In this document: piece after piece, positions 46,801 through 55,581 of the stretch | Numbering within the stretch: the stretch's first letter is position 1 | Layout of the letters: each line of letters opens with the position of its first letter | From: Paenarthrobacter ilicis | Lineage (GTDB): Bacteria; Actinomycetota; Actinomycetes; Actinomycetales; Micrococcaceae | Direction of reading: 5' to 3' | Length of the DNA: 64,000 nucleotides | NCBI RefSeq assembly: GCF_016907545.1 | Contig: NZ_JAFBCD010000001.1 | Location: 2,480,001 to 2,544,000, forward strand | Translations under genes and position numbers: made by a program | Notes under the pieces: model-generated | Seen by the model: only the letters and a program-made list of their open reading frames with translations | What the model was told of the DNA's origin: nothing | The model's database searches: none

Positions 46801-47794
46801 ACGCCGGGCCATCGCCGAGTCCTTGGGAGCCACCCCCGCCACCACCCCGCGGTCCAAAAACAGCAAGCAGACGGTCGACGCCGGACCTGCCGCTTCAGGG
46901 AACGGGATCACCGATGCGCGCCTCGCGGAACGCAGCGGAATGACCACGTGGGATTTCGGCACCGTGGAACGCCAGGTCACCCGGACCGTCAAGGGTCACG
47001 ATGTCACCGGGTTCCCGGCGGTGGTGGACGAAGGAACATCAGTTGCACTGCGCGTGTTCCAGACCCGCCCCGAGCAGGAAGCAGCCATGCGTGGCGGCGT
47101 CATCCGGTTGCTCGCATTGCGGATTCCACCACCGGACCGCTATGTGCTGGAACACTTGAGCAACACTGAGAAGCTGACCTTCAGCCAGAACCCGCATGGT
47201 TCGGTGAGTGCGCTCATTGCCGACTGTGCCTTGGCGGCGATCGACAAACTCACTCCGGCGGACCTGCCCTGGGACAAGGCTGCCTTCGACGCGTTGTACG
47301 AGGTAGTCCGGGCCGAACTGATCGATACGGTCTTCACGGTGACGGCCGTCGTCGAACGGGTGCTGTCCAGTACCCGCCGGATCCAGAAGGGGCTCAAGTC
47401 CAACGCCAGCCTTCCGCTCATCAGTGCCCTGAACGACATGAAGAGCCAGCTGGAACAGTTGGTGTTCCCCGGGTTTGTAGCACAGACGGGCTACGCGCAG
47501 CTCAGCCAACTTCCCCGCTACCTTCAGGCTATGGAAAAGCGGCTGGAGAAGCTCCCCGGGAATGTCCAGCGCGATGGTTTGAACATGGCAGTCGTCCAAG
47601 CGTTGGAAGATGACTACGACGACGCCGTTTCCGCGCTCCTTCCCGGTCGCCGCGCAGGCACGGAGTTAACCCGGGTGCGCTGGATGATTGAGGAACTGCG
47701 GGTGAGCCTGTTCGCCGTGGAGCTGGGAACGGCGTTCTCCGTTTCCGAGAAGCGGATTCGCACAGCACTGAACCAGGCCCTGGCGCCCGCCTGA
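43865..47794 (+). CDS. hrpA: ATP-dependent RNA helicase HrpA (DEAH box)
   Basis: 1309 residues, full-length HrpA. P-loop AGETGSGKTTQ, DEAH box IIDEAHERSLN, SAT motif TSATIDPERF, and QRSGRCGRVSEG (motif VI). After the two RecA-like domains follow the winged-helix/ratchet (HA2), OB-fold and the DUF3418 C-terminal region special to HrpA (from about residue 620). In E. coli HrpA resolves stalled ribosomes. An acidic insertion (QDEDSDDELEEDRDP) lies between motifs III and IV. Monocistronic. Confidence 0.96.
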   Translation: MTLHIAYPAELPVSERREDLMAAIAANQVTIIAGETGSGKTTQIPKMCLELGLGDKGLIGHTQPRRLAARTVAERIAFELGVEIGQEVGFQVRFTGEVSAATKIKLMTDGILLAEIQRDKLLRKYSTIIIDEAHERSLNIDFILGYLKRVLPQRPDLKVIITSATIDPERFAKHFGSDEDPSPIIEVSGRTYPVEIRYRPLSQPAGGQDEDSDDELEEDRDPLDAVCDAVDELAKEAPGDILVFFSGEREIRDATEALNGRIQSNRRLAGTEVLPLYARLSLQEQHRVFNPGGKRRIILATNVAETSLTVPGIKYVIDTGTARISRYSHRTKVQRLPIERVSQASANQRSGRCGRVSEGIAIRLYSEEDFESRPQFTDPEILRTNLAAVILQMTAMGVARGPKDVENFPFVEPPDSRAINDGVTLLRELGALASPKAADDRGKGRGASGLTAVGHQLAQLPVDPRLGRMIVEAGKRGCVREVMILAAALTIQDPRERPTDKQQLASEKHARFRDELSDFTGYLNLWNYLQEKQRELSSTQFRKLCRTEFINYLRVREWQDLFAQLRQLAKPLGIALDNKREADPVGNYEGIHISLLSGLLSHIGLLDERKREYAGARGSRFAIFPGSALFKKSPAFVMAAELVETSRLWARVAAKFDPIWAEQVAPDLVKRTYSEPHWSSRQGAVLAHEKVTLYGVPIIPDRRVNYGRIDPELSREMFIRHALVEGEWKTHHKFFHRNRALLQEIEELETRMRRRDILVDDQTLFEFYDARVGKDVVSERHFDRWWKDARQRDAALLDFDQSLLISEDADALDDSAYPKTWVHKGFDLPLSYEFHPVAPGSVPNPSDGVTAEVPVLFLNQLDDAPFRWQIPGQRADLVTALIKSLPKQIRKNFVPAPDVARQATAALEADFDPAVDELEASLELVLRRLRGHVIPPGSWNWDAVPPHLRVSFKVVDSKGKVLDEGKDLARLQETLAPATRRAIAESLGATPATTPRSKNSKQTVDAGPAASGNGITDARLAERSGMTTWDFGTVERQVTRTVKGHDVTGFPAVVDEGTSVALRVFQTRPEQEAAMRGGVIRLLALRIPPPDRYVLEHLSNTEKLTFSQNPHGSVSALIADCALAAIDKLTPADLPWDKAAFDALYEVVRAELIDTVFTVTAVVERVLSSTRRIQKGLKSNASLPLISALNDMKSQLEQLVFPGFVAQTGYAQLSQLPRYLQAMEKRLEKLPGNVQRDGLNMAVVQALEDDYDDAVSALLPGRRAGTELTRVRWMIEELRVSLFAVELGTAFSVSEKRIRTALNQALAPA

Positions 47795-47805
47795 CCGGCG
47801 GGCGC
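47783..47805 (+). terminator. Hairpin spanning the hrpA stop codon
   Basis: GCGCCCGCC (47783-47791), loop TGACC containing the TGA stop, then GGCGGGCGC (47797-47805). No T tract, so it may act as a barrier or stability element between hrpA and the convergent HIT gene. Confidence 0.4.
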
Positions 47806-47816
47806 AGGGCCGGGTT

Positions 47817-48245
47817 TCAGTCCTGGGGGACGTTCTCCCCGAAGCCCGCATCGTCCAACGCCTTCCGCAGCTGCACCGCGGTGGAGTCCATTAGGGCAGG
47901 GTCCGGGTTGTGGTCAACGTTGTGGACTTCAAAGTCTGCCGTTGAATAGGCCGGCCACACGTGGACGTGGAGGTGATCCACTTCAAAACCCTCCATGAGC
48001 ACGCCAACCCGTTTTGCGTCGAACAGGACCTCCTGGACCTTCCCGATTTTCTGCGCAACGTCCATGACCTTGGCCAGAAGTTCCGGGCTGGCGTGCGTCC
48101 AGGAATCGACTTCCTCACGCGGCACCACAAGAGTGTGGCCTTGAGTCAGTGGTGCGATGGTCAGGAACGCGACGACGTCGGCGTCTCTCCAGACAAAGCG
48201 GCCCGGGATGTCGCCGTTGATGATTTTGGTGAACAAAGTGCTCAT
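47817..48245 (-). CDS. HIT family protein
   Basis: 142 residues. The histidine triad HLHVHVWP has His91, His93 and His95; the N-terminal FTKIINGDIPGRFVWRD is the family start (quoted partly). Nucleotide hydrolase or transferase, probably acting on aminoacyl-AMP or ApnA. ATGA overlap with the dehydrogenase gene before it, so it belongs to the sulfurtransferase-dehydrogenase transcript. Confidence 0.93.
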   Translation of the reverse strand: MSTLFTKIINGDIPGRFVWRDADVVAFLTIAPLTQGHTLVVPREEVDSWTHASPELLAKVMDVAQKIGKVQEVLFDAKRVGVLMEGFEVDHLHVHVWPAYSTADFEVHNVDHNPDPALMDSTAVQLRKALDDAGFGENVPQD

Positions 48246-49396
48246 GCGTCCGCCCTTTCCGAGGCTGCCTGCAGCGTGGCCGTGTCCAGGACGAAACGGT
48301 ACTTCACATCGCCCGCCACCATGCGCTCATAGGCCTCGTTGAGCTGGTCCGCGCCAACAACTTCAACGTCGCTGGCGACGCCGTGTTCGGCACAGAAGTC
48401 CAGCATCTCCTGGGTTTCCTCGATCCCGCCAATCAGGGAACCCGCATACGCAAGACGGCGGCGGATCAGCATTCCGGGGCTCACCGGAGGCATGTCGTCG
48501 GCGGGAAGGCCCAACTGGAAGAGCGCCCCGTCCAGGCGAAGCGTCCGGAAGTACGGATTGAGGTCGTGGGGTGCGGCCACGGTGTCGATGATGACGTCGA
48601 TGGTTCGGTTTGCTGCTTCCATGGCGTCCTCGTCCTTGGAGAGGACCACATGGTCAGCGCCCAGTTCGCGGGCAGCCGCGAATTTGGTTTCGGAGGTGGT
48701 GAAGACCGTAACGTCCGCACCCATGGCCTTGGCGATCTTGACTGCCATGTGCCCCAGGCCGCCCAGGCCCACCACTCCAACGGAGTCGCCCTCTTCCACA
48801 TCGAAGTACCGCAAGGGTGAGTAGGTGGTGATGCCTGCGCACAGCAACGGAGCTGCTGCGGCCGGGTCCAGCGACTCCGGAACCCTGAGAACGAACCTGC
48901 GATCCACCACCACCGACGTCGAATACCCGCCTTGGGTTACAGCGTCCCCTTGGCGGGGATCCGGAGCGCCATAGGTGCCGATGTTGCCTTTTTCGCAATA
49001 CTGCTCAAGGCCCTCCAGGCAGCTTTCACATTCCCGGCAGGAGTCCACCATGCAGCCCACGCCCACCCGGTCGCCCGGGGCGAAGTCCTGGACGTCGGAG
49101 CCCACGCGGGTAACGCGGCCAACAATTTCGTGGCCGGGAACCAAGGGGTAAGGAGGGGTTCTCCATTCGCCCCGCGTTGCGTGAACGTCCGAGTGGCACA
49201 AGCCGCAGAATTCTATGGCGATTTCGACGTCATCGGCTGTGGGTGCGCGCCGCGCGACGGTCAGCGGCACCAACCCGCTGTCAGGCGATGTTGCCCCATA
49301 GGCAGCTGCAAGGGTGCCTGCCTCCTGGGGCCCGGAACCGCGGTCCGGGGTGATGGCTTTGGCGAGGGCTGGGGGTACGGGGCGTCCGGGTGTCAT
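48242..49396 (-). CDS. Zinc-dependent alcohol dehydrogenase (YahK/CAD-like)
   Basis: 384 residues. Catalytic zinc: Cys67 in FCGLCHSD, His89-Glu90 in VPGHE; structural zinc: the CRECESCLEGLEQYC cluster; NAD(P) site GVVGLGGLGHMAV. The family reduces aldehydes with NADPH. An N-terminal extension of about 28 residues precedes the core. ATG at 49396; ATGA overlap with the sulfurtransferase gene; TAGCGT 6 nt before the ATG could be an internal leaderless promoter. Confidence 0.92.
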   Translation of the reverse strand: MTPGRPVPPALAKAITPDRGSGPQEAGTLAAAYGATSPDSGLVPLTVARRAPTADDVEIAIEFCGLCHSDVHATRGEWRTPPYPLVPGHEIVGRVTRVGSDVQDFAPGDRVGVGCMVDSCRECESCLEGLEQYCEKGNIGTYGAPDPRQGDAVTQGGYSTSVVVDRRFVLRVPESLDPAAAAPLLCAGITTYSPLRYFDVEEGDSVGVVGLGGLGHMAVKIAKAMGADVTVFTTSETKFAAARELGADHVVLSKDEDAMEAANRTIDVIIDTVAAPHDLNPYFRTLRLDGALFQLGLPADDMPPVSPGMLIRRRLAYAGSLIGGIEETQEMLDFCAEHGVASDVEVVGADQLNEAYERMVAGDVKYRFVLDTATLQAASERADA

Positions 49397-50289
49397 GCTT
49401 CGACGCTACTCCCGGCGGCTGTGCTTCTGCCACTTGGGGAGTTGTCCGCTCCCCCGGGTTGGCTGCCCACCTCAACGTGGTTCCGCTCGTTGCTGGACCA
49501 TTGCGAGAATGATCCCGGATACAGGGCAGCCCGGAACCCGGCAATTTCCAAGGCTGCAACCTCATGGGCCGCAGTTACGCCTGATCCGCAGTAGACGGCC
49601 ACATTGGAGGTCCCGTCCACTCCGAGTTCCTCAAACCTGCTCCGCAACTCCGACGCCGACAGGAATTTACCGTCGCCGGCAAGGTTTCCGGTGGTGGGAG
49701 CACTGAGCGCTCCGGGGATGTGCCCGGCGCGAGGATCCACCGGCTCCACTTCCCCCCGGTAACGCTCTCCTGCCCGGGCATCCAACAGGATTCCCTGCGT
49801 ATGCCAGGCTCCGGCCTCTGCTTCGGCGATGACCGGCATGCTGTCGTGGCCCAGCGTGGCATTTCCGACGGCGGCACGCACCTCGCCTGCCTCCAGCGGA
49901 TACCCCGCCGCACGCCAGGCGGCCAGGCCGCCGTCGAGCAGGTGAACCGAGGCCAGACCAGCGTTGCGGAGCATCCACCAGACGCGCGCGGCCGCCATGT
50001 TTCCGCTGTTGTCGTAGGCCACCACGGTGTCACCGTCATTGATACCCCAGTTCCGGGCCGCCGCCTGGAACCTGTGCAGCGAAGGGAGAGGGTGCCGGCC
50101 TTGGCCCACCTGCGTGTGGTCTGCCAGGTCCGCGGGGAGATCCACGAAGACCGCTCCGGGAATGTGCGCCCGCAGGTATTCGCCGTGCCCATCGTCGCGG
50201 CCCAGCACCCACCTGACGTCCAGGACCACGGTCAGTTGGCCGGAGGCCTGCCGGTTGACCAGCTCGGCTGCGTCCATCAAGGTGTCCAT
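49393..50289 (-). CDS. Sulfurtransferase (3-mercaptopyruvate/thiosulfate type)
   Basis: 298 residues, two rhodanese domains. The active cysteine is Cys234 in YCGSGVTA; CGSGV favours 3-mercaptopyruvate as substrate over thiosulfate (CRKGVT), as in SseA. ATG at 50289 with GAAGGAGAGCC upstream. Divergent from the cysteine-desulfhydrase-like gene, so both may serve cysteine/sulfide balance. Confidence 0.92.
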   Translation of the reverse strand: MDTLMDAAELVNRQASGQLTVVLDVRWVLGRDDGHGEYLRAHIPGAVFVDLPADLADHTQVGQGRHPLPSLHRFQAAARNWGINDGDTVVAYDNSGNMAAARVWWMLRNAGLASVHLLDGGLAAWRAAGYPLEAGEVRAAVGNATLGHDSMPVIAEAEAGAWHTQGILLDARAGERYRGEVEPVDPRAGHIPGALSAPTTGNLAGDGKFLSASELRSRFEELGVDGTSNVAVYCGSGVTAAHEVAALEIAGFRAALYPGSFSQWSSNERNHVEVGSQPGGADNSPSGRSTAAGSSVEA

Positions 50290-50381
50290 GGCTCTCCTTC
50301 GTTCCTGCGCCACGACGCAGCATTGTGGTCTGTGCAGCGCGGGGCACGGTGCCCAGTGCTGCCGACGCCAGGATTCCAGCC

Positions 50382-50387
50382 TAGGCT
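50382..50387 (+). promoter_or_regulatory. -10 element of a leaderless promoter for the cysteine-desulfhydrase-like gene
   Basis: TAGGCT 6 nt before the GTG at 50394; no ribosome site. Shares the 104-nt gap with the sulfurtransferase promoter. Confidence 0.5.
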
Positions 50388-50393
50388 TATCCG

Positions 50394-51476
50394 GTGAGCA
50401 ATTCGTGTATTCAGGACAGGTCCTGGGCAAGTGAAGCCATCCGCACCATAGAGGCGGAGAACAACCGTTCCGCGGACACGCACCTCTACGCTGTTCCCTT
50501 GCCGGACGCATGGGGCATCCAGCTGTACTTAAAGGACGAGTCCACCCACCGGTCCGGCAGCCTCAAACACAGGCTGGCCCGGTCCCTGTTCCTGTACGGA
50601 CTGGTCAATGGATGGATCACCGAGGGCACAACAATCGTGGAGGCCTCCAGCGGCAGCACAGCAGTCTCCGAGGCCTACTTTGCCCGCCTGATCGGCTTGC
50701 CCTTTGTGGCTGTGATGACCAAGACCACCAGCCCGCAGAAGATTGCACTCATCGAAGAGTTCGGCGGTACGTGCCTCCTGGTGGATCACGCGTCAGAGGT
50801 CTATGCCGTGGCAGAGGAAACGGCCAGGACGTCCGGCGGCTACTACATGGACCAGTTCACCTTTGCCGAGCGGGCCACAGACTGGCGCGGGAACAACAAC
50901 ATCGCCGAGTCGATTTTCGATCAGTTGGCCCTGGAAGAACATCCCATTCCGGAGTGGATTGTTGTGGGCGCAGGAACCGGTGGAACCAGTGCCACCATCG
51001 GCCGTTACCTCCGCTACAACCGCTACCCCACCCGCCTGGCTGTTGTGGACCCCGAAAATTCGGCGTTCTACCCTGCATGGCGTGACGGAACGGCCGCCAC
51101 AGCCACGGGACAACCCTCACGGATCGAGGGCATCGGACGTCCCCGCTCCGAACCAAGTTTTGTGCCCGCGGTCATCGACCACATGATCCAGGTGCCGGAT
51201 GCCGCCTCCGTGGCAGCCATGCGGCATCTCCGCACTCTCACCGGTCTGCACGCCGGCCCGTCCACCGGAACCAACCTGTGGGGCGTGTGGCAGCTGATCG
51301 CAGCCATGGTGGCCGAAGGACGGACCGGAAGCATCGTCTCGCTGATGTGCGATTCCGGTGACCGCTACGCAGGAAGCTATTACGACGCCGGGTGGCTGGC
51401 CAACCACGGCCTGGACCCGGCGCCGCATGAGGCAGTCCTGGCCCGCTTCCATGAAACGGGCCTGTGGCAGGCCTAG
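50394..51476 (+). CDS. PLP-dependent cysteine synthase family protein (Cds1-like)
   Basis: 360 residues, fold-II PLP enzyme. PLP lysine Lys58 in [12 protein letters not shown]; phosphate-binding loop [12 protein letters not shown]; substrate loop [12 protein letters not shown]. It is most like the actinobacterial Cds1 group (Mycobacterium tuberculosis Rv3684), which releases hydrogen sulfide from L-cysteine, rather than CysK/CysM, because of [14 protein letters not shown] and the C-terminal [17 protein letters not shown] start. Its stop codon shares CTAG with the convergent gene. Confidence 0.88.
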   Translation: MSNSCIQDRSWASEAIRTIEAENNRSADTHLYAVPLPDAWGIQLYLKDESTHRSGSLKHRLARSLFLYGLVNGWITEGTTIVEASSGSTAVSEAYFARLIGLPFVAVMTKTTSPQKIALIEEFGGTCLLVDHASEVYAVAEETARTSGGYYMDQFTFAERATDWRGNNNIAESIFDQLALEEHPIPEWIVVGAGTGGTSATIGRYLRYNRYPTRLAVVDPENSAFYPAWRDGTAATATGQPSRIEGIGRPRSEPSFVPAVIDHMIQVPDAASVAAMRHLRTLTGLHAGPSTGTNLWGVWQLIAAMVAEGRTGSIVSLMCDSGDRYAGSYYDAGWLANHGLDPAPHEAVLARFHETGLWQA

Positions 51477-52126
51477 ACCTCCACGGAATCGCCCGGGTTG
51501 ATCCGCTGGTAGCTTGAGCCGTACTGGGCACCAATGCGGGCAAGGTGCGACTCCACGATTCCGCGTCCCAACTCGTTGAGCAGGGCATCGTGCACCGGGT
51601 AGGCCTTGGGTGCGCGGACTGAGATCACAAAGTCCACCACTTCCCCCACTTTTGACCACGGGGCATGAATGGGAACCAACAACGTTTTGACGTCGATGCC
51701 GTCCGGCACCACAAAGGAGTCCCCCGGGTGGAAGACGTTCTCATCCACCAGGTAGCCGACGTTGGCAATCATGGGAATCTTTGCATGGATCAGGGCATGC
51801 TGGCCGCCGAAGGCCCTGACATTGAATCCCGCCGTTTGGAACGTTGAGTCCGGCTGCACCGTGTGCACACGTTCTGCAGCGTCGCTGTCCTTTCGCAGGG
51901 TTCCAGCCACACCTTCCGGAGCGTAAACCTGCAAGGCATCATTGGCACCAAGAGCAGCCATCAGTGCCGGCGGGTCAATGTGGTCCTGGTGCTCATGCGT
52001 GATGAGCACAGCGTGTGCGCCCTCCAAAGCTTCCGCGGCCTCAGAGAAAGCGCCGGGATCAATCACCAGCACCTTTCCTTCCTTTTCCAACCGGACGCAT
52101 GCGTGGGTGTACTTGGTGAGCTTCAT
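51473..52126 (-). CDS. Metallo-beta-lactamase-fold hydrolase (UlaG-like)
   Basis: 217 residues. Metal site [10 protein letters not shown] (HxHxDH), GGQHALIH and [15 protein letters not shown] supply further ligands. Short UlaG/YcbL-like architecture; substrate unknown. ATG with no ribosome site and TAGGCT 6 nt upstream. Divergent from zur (95 nt). Confidence 0.9.
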   Translation of the reverse strand: MKLTKYTHACVRLEKEGKVLVIDPGAFSEAAEALEGAHAVLITHEHQDHIDPPALMAALGANDALQVYAPEGVAGTLRKDSDAAERVHTVQPDSTFQTAGFNVRAFGGQHALIHAKIPMIANVGYLVDENVFHPGDSFVVPDGIDVKTLLVPIHAPWSKVGEVVDFVISVRAPKAYPVHDALLNELGRGIVESHLARIGAQYGSSYQRINPGDSVEV

Positions 52127-52132
52127 GGGGCA

Positions 52133-52138
52133 AGCCTA
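52133..52138 (-). promoter_or_regulatory. -10 element of a leaderless promoter for the MBL-fold gene
   Basis: TAGGCT on the minus strand, 6 nt before the ATG at 52126. Confidence 0.5.
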
Positions 52139-52220
52139 AAGCGGCCCCCTGACAGTTTCCTAGGTTCTACTGCTGGTAAAATCGGGAGTTGCCACGATTC
52201 CCACGGAAGTGAGTAGTTCC

Positions 52221-52688
52221 ATGCCACAGGGCGCCAATTCCGCCACCACCGGTACCGCGGCGGCAGCCAGCAGCGGTGTCCGTGAGCAGCGTGTCACCAA
52301 GCAGCGCCTGGCCGTCAGCGCGGCATTGGACGAGCTGGATGACTTCGTCAGCACGCAGGAACTCTACCGGCTGCTCCAGAACAAGGGCATCTCGGTTTCC
52401 CTGGCTACGGCCTACCGGATACTGCAGTCGCTGGCTGACGATGGCCTCATTGACGTACTCCGCAACGGCGAGGGCGAGGCCGTCTACCGCAGGTGCGCAG
52501 TCACCGGCCATCACCACCACCTCCTGTGCCGCAACTGCGGCAAGGCAGTTGAGGTGGAGGCACCCGCCGTCGAAACCTGGGCCGCCCGCACCGCAACGGA
52601 CCACGGCTTCACCGAAGTAGCCCACACCGTGGAAATCTTTGGCTTGTGCCCTGAATGCACCGCCAAGAAGGCGGCCGGTCAGCTCTAG
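52221..52688 (+). CDS. zur: Fur family zinc regulator (Zur)
   Basis: 155 residues. Winged helix (about 24-85: RVTKQRLAVSAAL, TAYRILQSLADDGLIDVL) and dimerisation domain with GHHHHLLCRNCG (97-107) and LCPECT (142-147); the two CxxC pairs form the structural zinc site of the Fur family. Assigned to Zur from the neighbouring znuBCA. The N-terminal 20 residues are Ala/Thr/Ser-rich. ATG at 52221 with GGAAGTGAG 7 nt upstream; an in-frame GTG at 52209 is less likely. Confidence 0.92.
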   Translation: MPQGANSATTGTAAAASSGVREQRVTKQRLAVSAALDELDDFVSTQELYRLLQNKGISVSLATAYRILQSLADDGLIDVLRNGEGEAVYRRCAVTGHHHHLLCRNCGKAVEVEAPAVETWAARTATDHGFTEVAHTVEIFGLCPECTAKKAAGQL

Positions 52689-53575
52689 AGGGCCCCGGCG
52701 GGAAGATCGCGCGTGACCCTGCCGTTCAATCCCCTTTTGGCCCGGACCCGTCCGATCACCCTGCACACCACGTAGATCAGGAAAGACAACGTGGTGACAT
52801 AGGGACTGATGGGGATCCTGCTCCCCAGCGCCAGGAGGATTCCGCCCACGGTAGCGGTCATTGCGAACACGACGCTCAGCAGCACCACAAGCCGCGGCGA
52901 CGTAGTCACTTTCAACGCGGCGGCTGCGGGCGTGATCAGGAGGGCCAAAACCAGCAGCGCGCCCACAATCTGGATGGACAGCGCTACGCTGACGCCCAGC
53001 AGCACCATGAAGCCGATCGCCAGTCCGCGGACCGGGACACCCCGGGCCTCGGCCATGTCCGGATCCACGCTGGCGAAGCTCAACGGACGCCATATGGCTA
53101 CCAGCGCCAGCATCACCACCACCGCAGTTCCGGCCAGTACCTGTAGTTGCACTGTGTCCACGGAAACAATCTGGCCCGTCAGGAGCCCGAACTTGTTGGC
53201 CGCCCGGCCCTCATAAAGAGCCAGGAACAGGATGCCCAGACCAAGGCCAAACGGCATGATCACGCCAATGATCGAGTTCTTGTCCCGCGCCCGCACACCC
53301 ATGAATCCGAGCAGGACTGCGGCCGCCACCGAGCCGATCAGCGAGCCGAAGATGATATCCGCGCCAATCAGCAGAGCGAAAGCCGCCCCGGCAAAGGACA
53401 GTTCGGAAATGCCGTGCACTGCGAACGCCAGGTCCCGCTTCATCACGAAGGTTCCCACCAACCCGCCGAGCAACCCAAGGACGGCGCCGGCCCAGATGGA
53501 GTTCTGAACCAGGACAAGCAGTTCCGGATAATTCTGGAAGTTGAAGATTGTCTGGAAAATGCTGGTGAGGTCCAT
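52685..53575 (-). CDS. znuB: Zinc ABC transporter permease
   Basis: 296 residues, eight to nine membrane helices of the ABC-3 family (MntB/ZnuB). The conserved EARGVPVRGLAIGF coupling helix and DLAFAVHGISELSFAGAAF are recognisable in part. The start ATG is 1 nt after the znuC stop. C-terminus basic (RAKRGLNGRV). Stop codon overlaps zur. Confidence 0.94.
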   Translation of the reverse strand: MDLTSIFQTIFNFQNYPELLVLVQNSIWAGAVLGLLGGLVGTFVMKRDLAFAVHGISELSFAGAAFALLIGADIIFGSLIGSVAAAVLLGFMGVRARDKNSIIGVIMPFGLGLGILFLALYEGRAANKFGLLTGQIVSVDTVQLQVLAGTAVVVMLALVAIWRPLSFASVDPDMAEARGVPVRGLAIGFMVLLGVSVALSIQIVGALLVLALLITPAAAALKVTTSPRLVVLLSVVFAMTATVGGILLALGSRIPISPYVTTLSFLIYVVCRVIGRVRAKRGLNGRVTRDLPAGAL

Positions 53576-53576
53576 G

Positions 53577-54392
53577 TCAGCGTTCCTCTTCCGTGGTGGC
53601 GTGCGCGTCATCGTGGAAGTGCGTAGTGGCGTCAGGAAGCCCGACGACGACGATTCTTCCGTTGGTATGGATGACCTCCACATGGCTGTTGTACAGCTCG
53701 GAAAGGACCTCGGTGGTCATGACCTCCTGGGGAGTTCCGATGCGGAACTGCCCGCCCGCCAAGTAAAGAACCCTGTCCACATAGTCCATCACCGGATTGA
53801 TCTCGTGGGTCACGAAGACTACCGCACTGTTCCGCTCGTGGCATTGCTTGTTGATCAGCGAGCTGACGCCCTGCTGATGATGGAGGTCCAGCGAAAGAAG
53901 CGGCTCGTCGCAGAGAAGCACCTCCGGTTCGGTGGCAAGGGCCTGAGCCACCCGCAGCCTTTGCTGCTCACCACCGGACAACTGGCCCACGGGAACTTTT
54001 GCGTAGTCAGAGGCCCCCACCAGGTCAAGGAGTTCGTCAATCCGGGCGTTCACTTTCCCACCCGGGAGACGCACACCCCAGCGGTGCCCGTCTATGCCAA
54101 GGCCCACCAGGTCGCGTGCCCGCAACGGGGTGTCCGGTGCGAATGACTTTTGTTGGGGAATGTAGCCAATCCTCTTGCTGCCCCGTTCCACCGGATGACC
54201 GCCCAGGGTTGCCGTGCCGGCATGGAGTTCCTGGAGCCCCAGAAGGACTTTGAGGAAACTCGTTTTGCCACTGCCGTTGGGGCCCAGGACGGCAAAGAAC
54301 TCTCCGGGATTGATGTCCAAGTCAAGATCCCGCCACAGGATTCTCTTGCCGAACTGCAGGCTGGCTCCACGGAGGCTCACTACCGGTGTCAA
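53577..54392 (-). CDS. znuC: Zinc ABC transporter ATP-binding protein
   Basis: 271 residues. Walker A GPNGSGKT, Q-loop YIPQQK, signature LSGGEQQR, Walker B VLLCDEP, H-loop VTHE. His/Asp-rich C-terminus (DATTHFHDDAHATTEEER is given here only in part: THFHDDAHA), common in zinc transporters. TTG start, with GAGGA 7 nt upstream. Confidence 0.95.
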   Translation of the reverse strand: MTPVVSLRGASLQFGKRILWRDLDLDINPGEFFAVLGPNGSGKTSFLKVLLGLQELHAGTATLGGHPVERGSKRIGYIPQQKSFAPDTPLRARDLVGLGIDGHRWGVRLPGGKVNARIDELLDLVGASDYAKVPVGQLSGGEQQRLRVAQALATEPEVLLCDEPLLSLDLHHQQGVSSLINKQCHERNSAVVFVTHEINPVMDYVDRVLYLAGGQFRIGTPQEVMTTEVLSELYNSHVEVIHTNGRIVVVGLPDATTHFHDDAHATTEEER

Positions 54393-54552
54393 AAGTTGTC
54401 CTCAATCCATGCGCCATCGTCGCGCAAACTTATGCCGCTGCCATGCGCGGCGGTGGTGATGCCAGGATGAAGGCCGGCAGCCGAAGACCCCGCACCATCC
54501 TGAATATCTTAGGACGAGTACGGGGCCCAGCACTGCAAAGCCTTTCAGGCAG

Positions 54553-55512
54553 TTACTTCAGCGCGGCCGTCACAGCGTCCGCGTTGTCGGACATCCACTG
54601 CAGATAATCCTTGCCTTCAGGCAATGTCTCGGTGAAGTCCACCACCGGCACTCCGGCCGTTTCGGCTGCGCGTTTGACGGCCTCGGTCTGCGGGCCTGCC
54701 GTCTGATCGTTGTAGGCCAACAGCCGGACCGACTTGGAGGCGAGCAGATCGGTGGTCTCCTTGAGCACGGCTGCCGGAACGTCCGTTCCTTCTTCGACGG
54801 CGGCGCTGTACGCCTCCGGAGTCTTGTTTTCCAGTCCTGCCGCTTCCAGCATGTACAGCGGAACGGGCTCGGTGATGGCCACCGGCGCGTGGTCGTTCGC
54901 CGCCTTCACGGCATCAAGCTTGCTGCTGATGCCATTGAGTTTGGTCTTGAACGCTGCTGCGTTGTCCGTGAACGTCGACGCCGACCCAGCATCCAGGCTG
55001 CCAAGCTTGGCAGCTACGGCGTCCGCAAGCTTCTGCATGGTGGCAAGGTTGTACCAAACGTGTTCGTTGAACTCTCCGTGATCATGATTGTGGCCATCGT
55101 CAGCTGCCGCTTCGCTGCTGTGTGCTTCATCAGGAGCAAGGCCCGAGATCTCCACGGCGCTGATCATGTTCTCATGCCCTACCTTGGTGTCGTCGGCAAT
55201 TTTATGCAGGAAGTCGTCGTAGCCGCCGCCGTTCTCGACCACCAGCTTGGCCTTGGATACCGCCAGCTTGTCCTGGGCATTGGCCTCGTAGGAGTGCGGA
55301 TCCTGGCTGGTCTTGGTAATGATCGCGGTGACGTTGACCTTGTCACCGCCAATGGCTTTGACAATGTCACCGTAAACGTTGGTGGACGTGACCACGTCGA
55401 TCACGCCCGACGACGATTTGTCGGCGCCCGCGGGGGCCGCACAGGATGACAACAGGAGTGCTGCCAGGCCCGCAAAGGCTGCCACGGACAGGCGGGAGGC
55501 GTTACGACGCAC
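54553..55512 (-). CDS. znuA: Zinc-binding lipoprotein (substrate-binding protein)
   Basis: 319 residues. Lipobox LSSC with Cys24; cluster-A-I binding protein with the zinc ligands in DPHSYE, HVWYNLATMQ and the C-terminal YNDQT region, and the flexible His-rich loop DDGHNHDHGEF (about 138-148). Delivers Zn2+ to ZnuBC. GTG start with GAGG upstream; 160 nt before znuC. A candidate Zur operator is upstream. Confidence 0.95.
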   Translation of the reverse strand: MRRNASRLSVAAFAGLAALLLSSCAAPAGADKSSSGVIDVVTSTNVYGDIVKAIGGDKVNVTAIITKTSQDPHSYEANAQDKLAVSKAKLVVENGGGYDDFLHKIADDTKVGHENMISAVEISGLAPDEAHSSEAAADDGHNHDHGEFNEHVWYNLATMQKLADAVAAKLGSLDAGSASTFTDNAAAFKTKLNGISSKLDAVKAANDHAPVAITEPVPLYMLEAAGLENKTPEAYSAAVEEGTDVPAAVLKETTDLLASKSVRLLAYNDQTAGPQTEAVKRAAETAGVPVVDFTETLPEGKDYLQWMSDNADAVTAALK

Positions 55513-55581
55513 GGGGACCTCGATCTACTCACAATGAGAATCAAAAACAATTACTGACAGATCCGAGTGTATCCCTAATTG

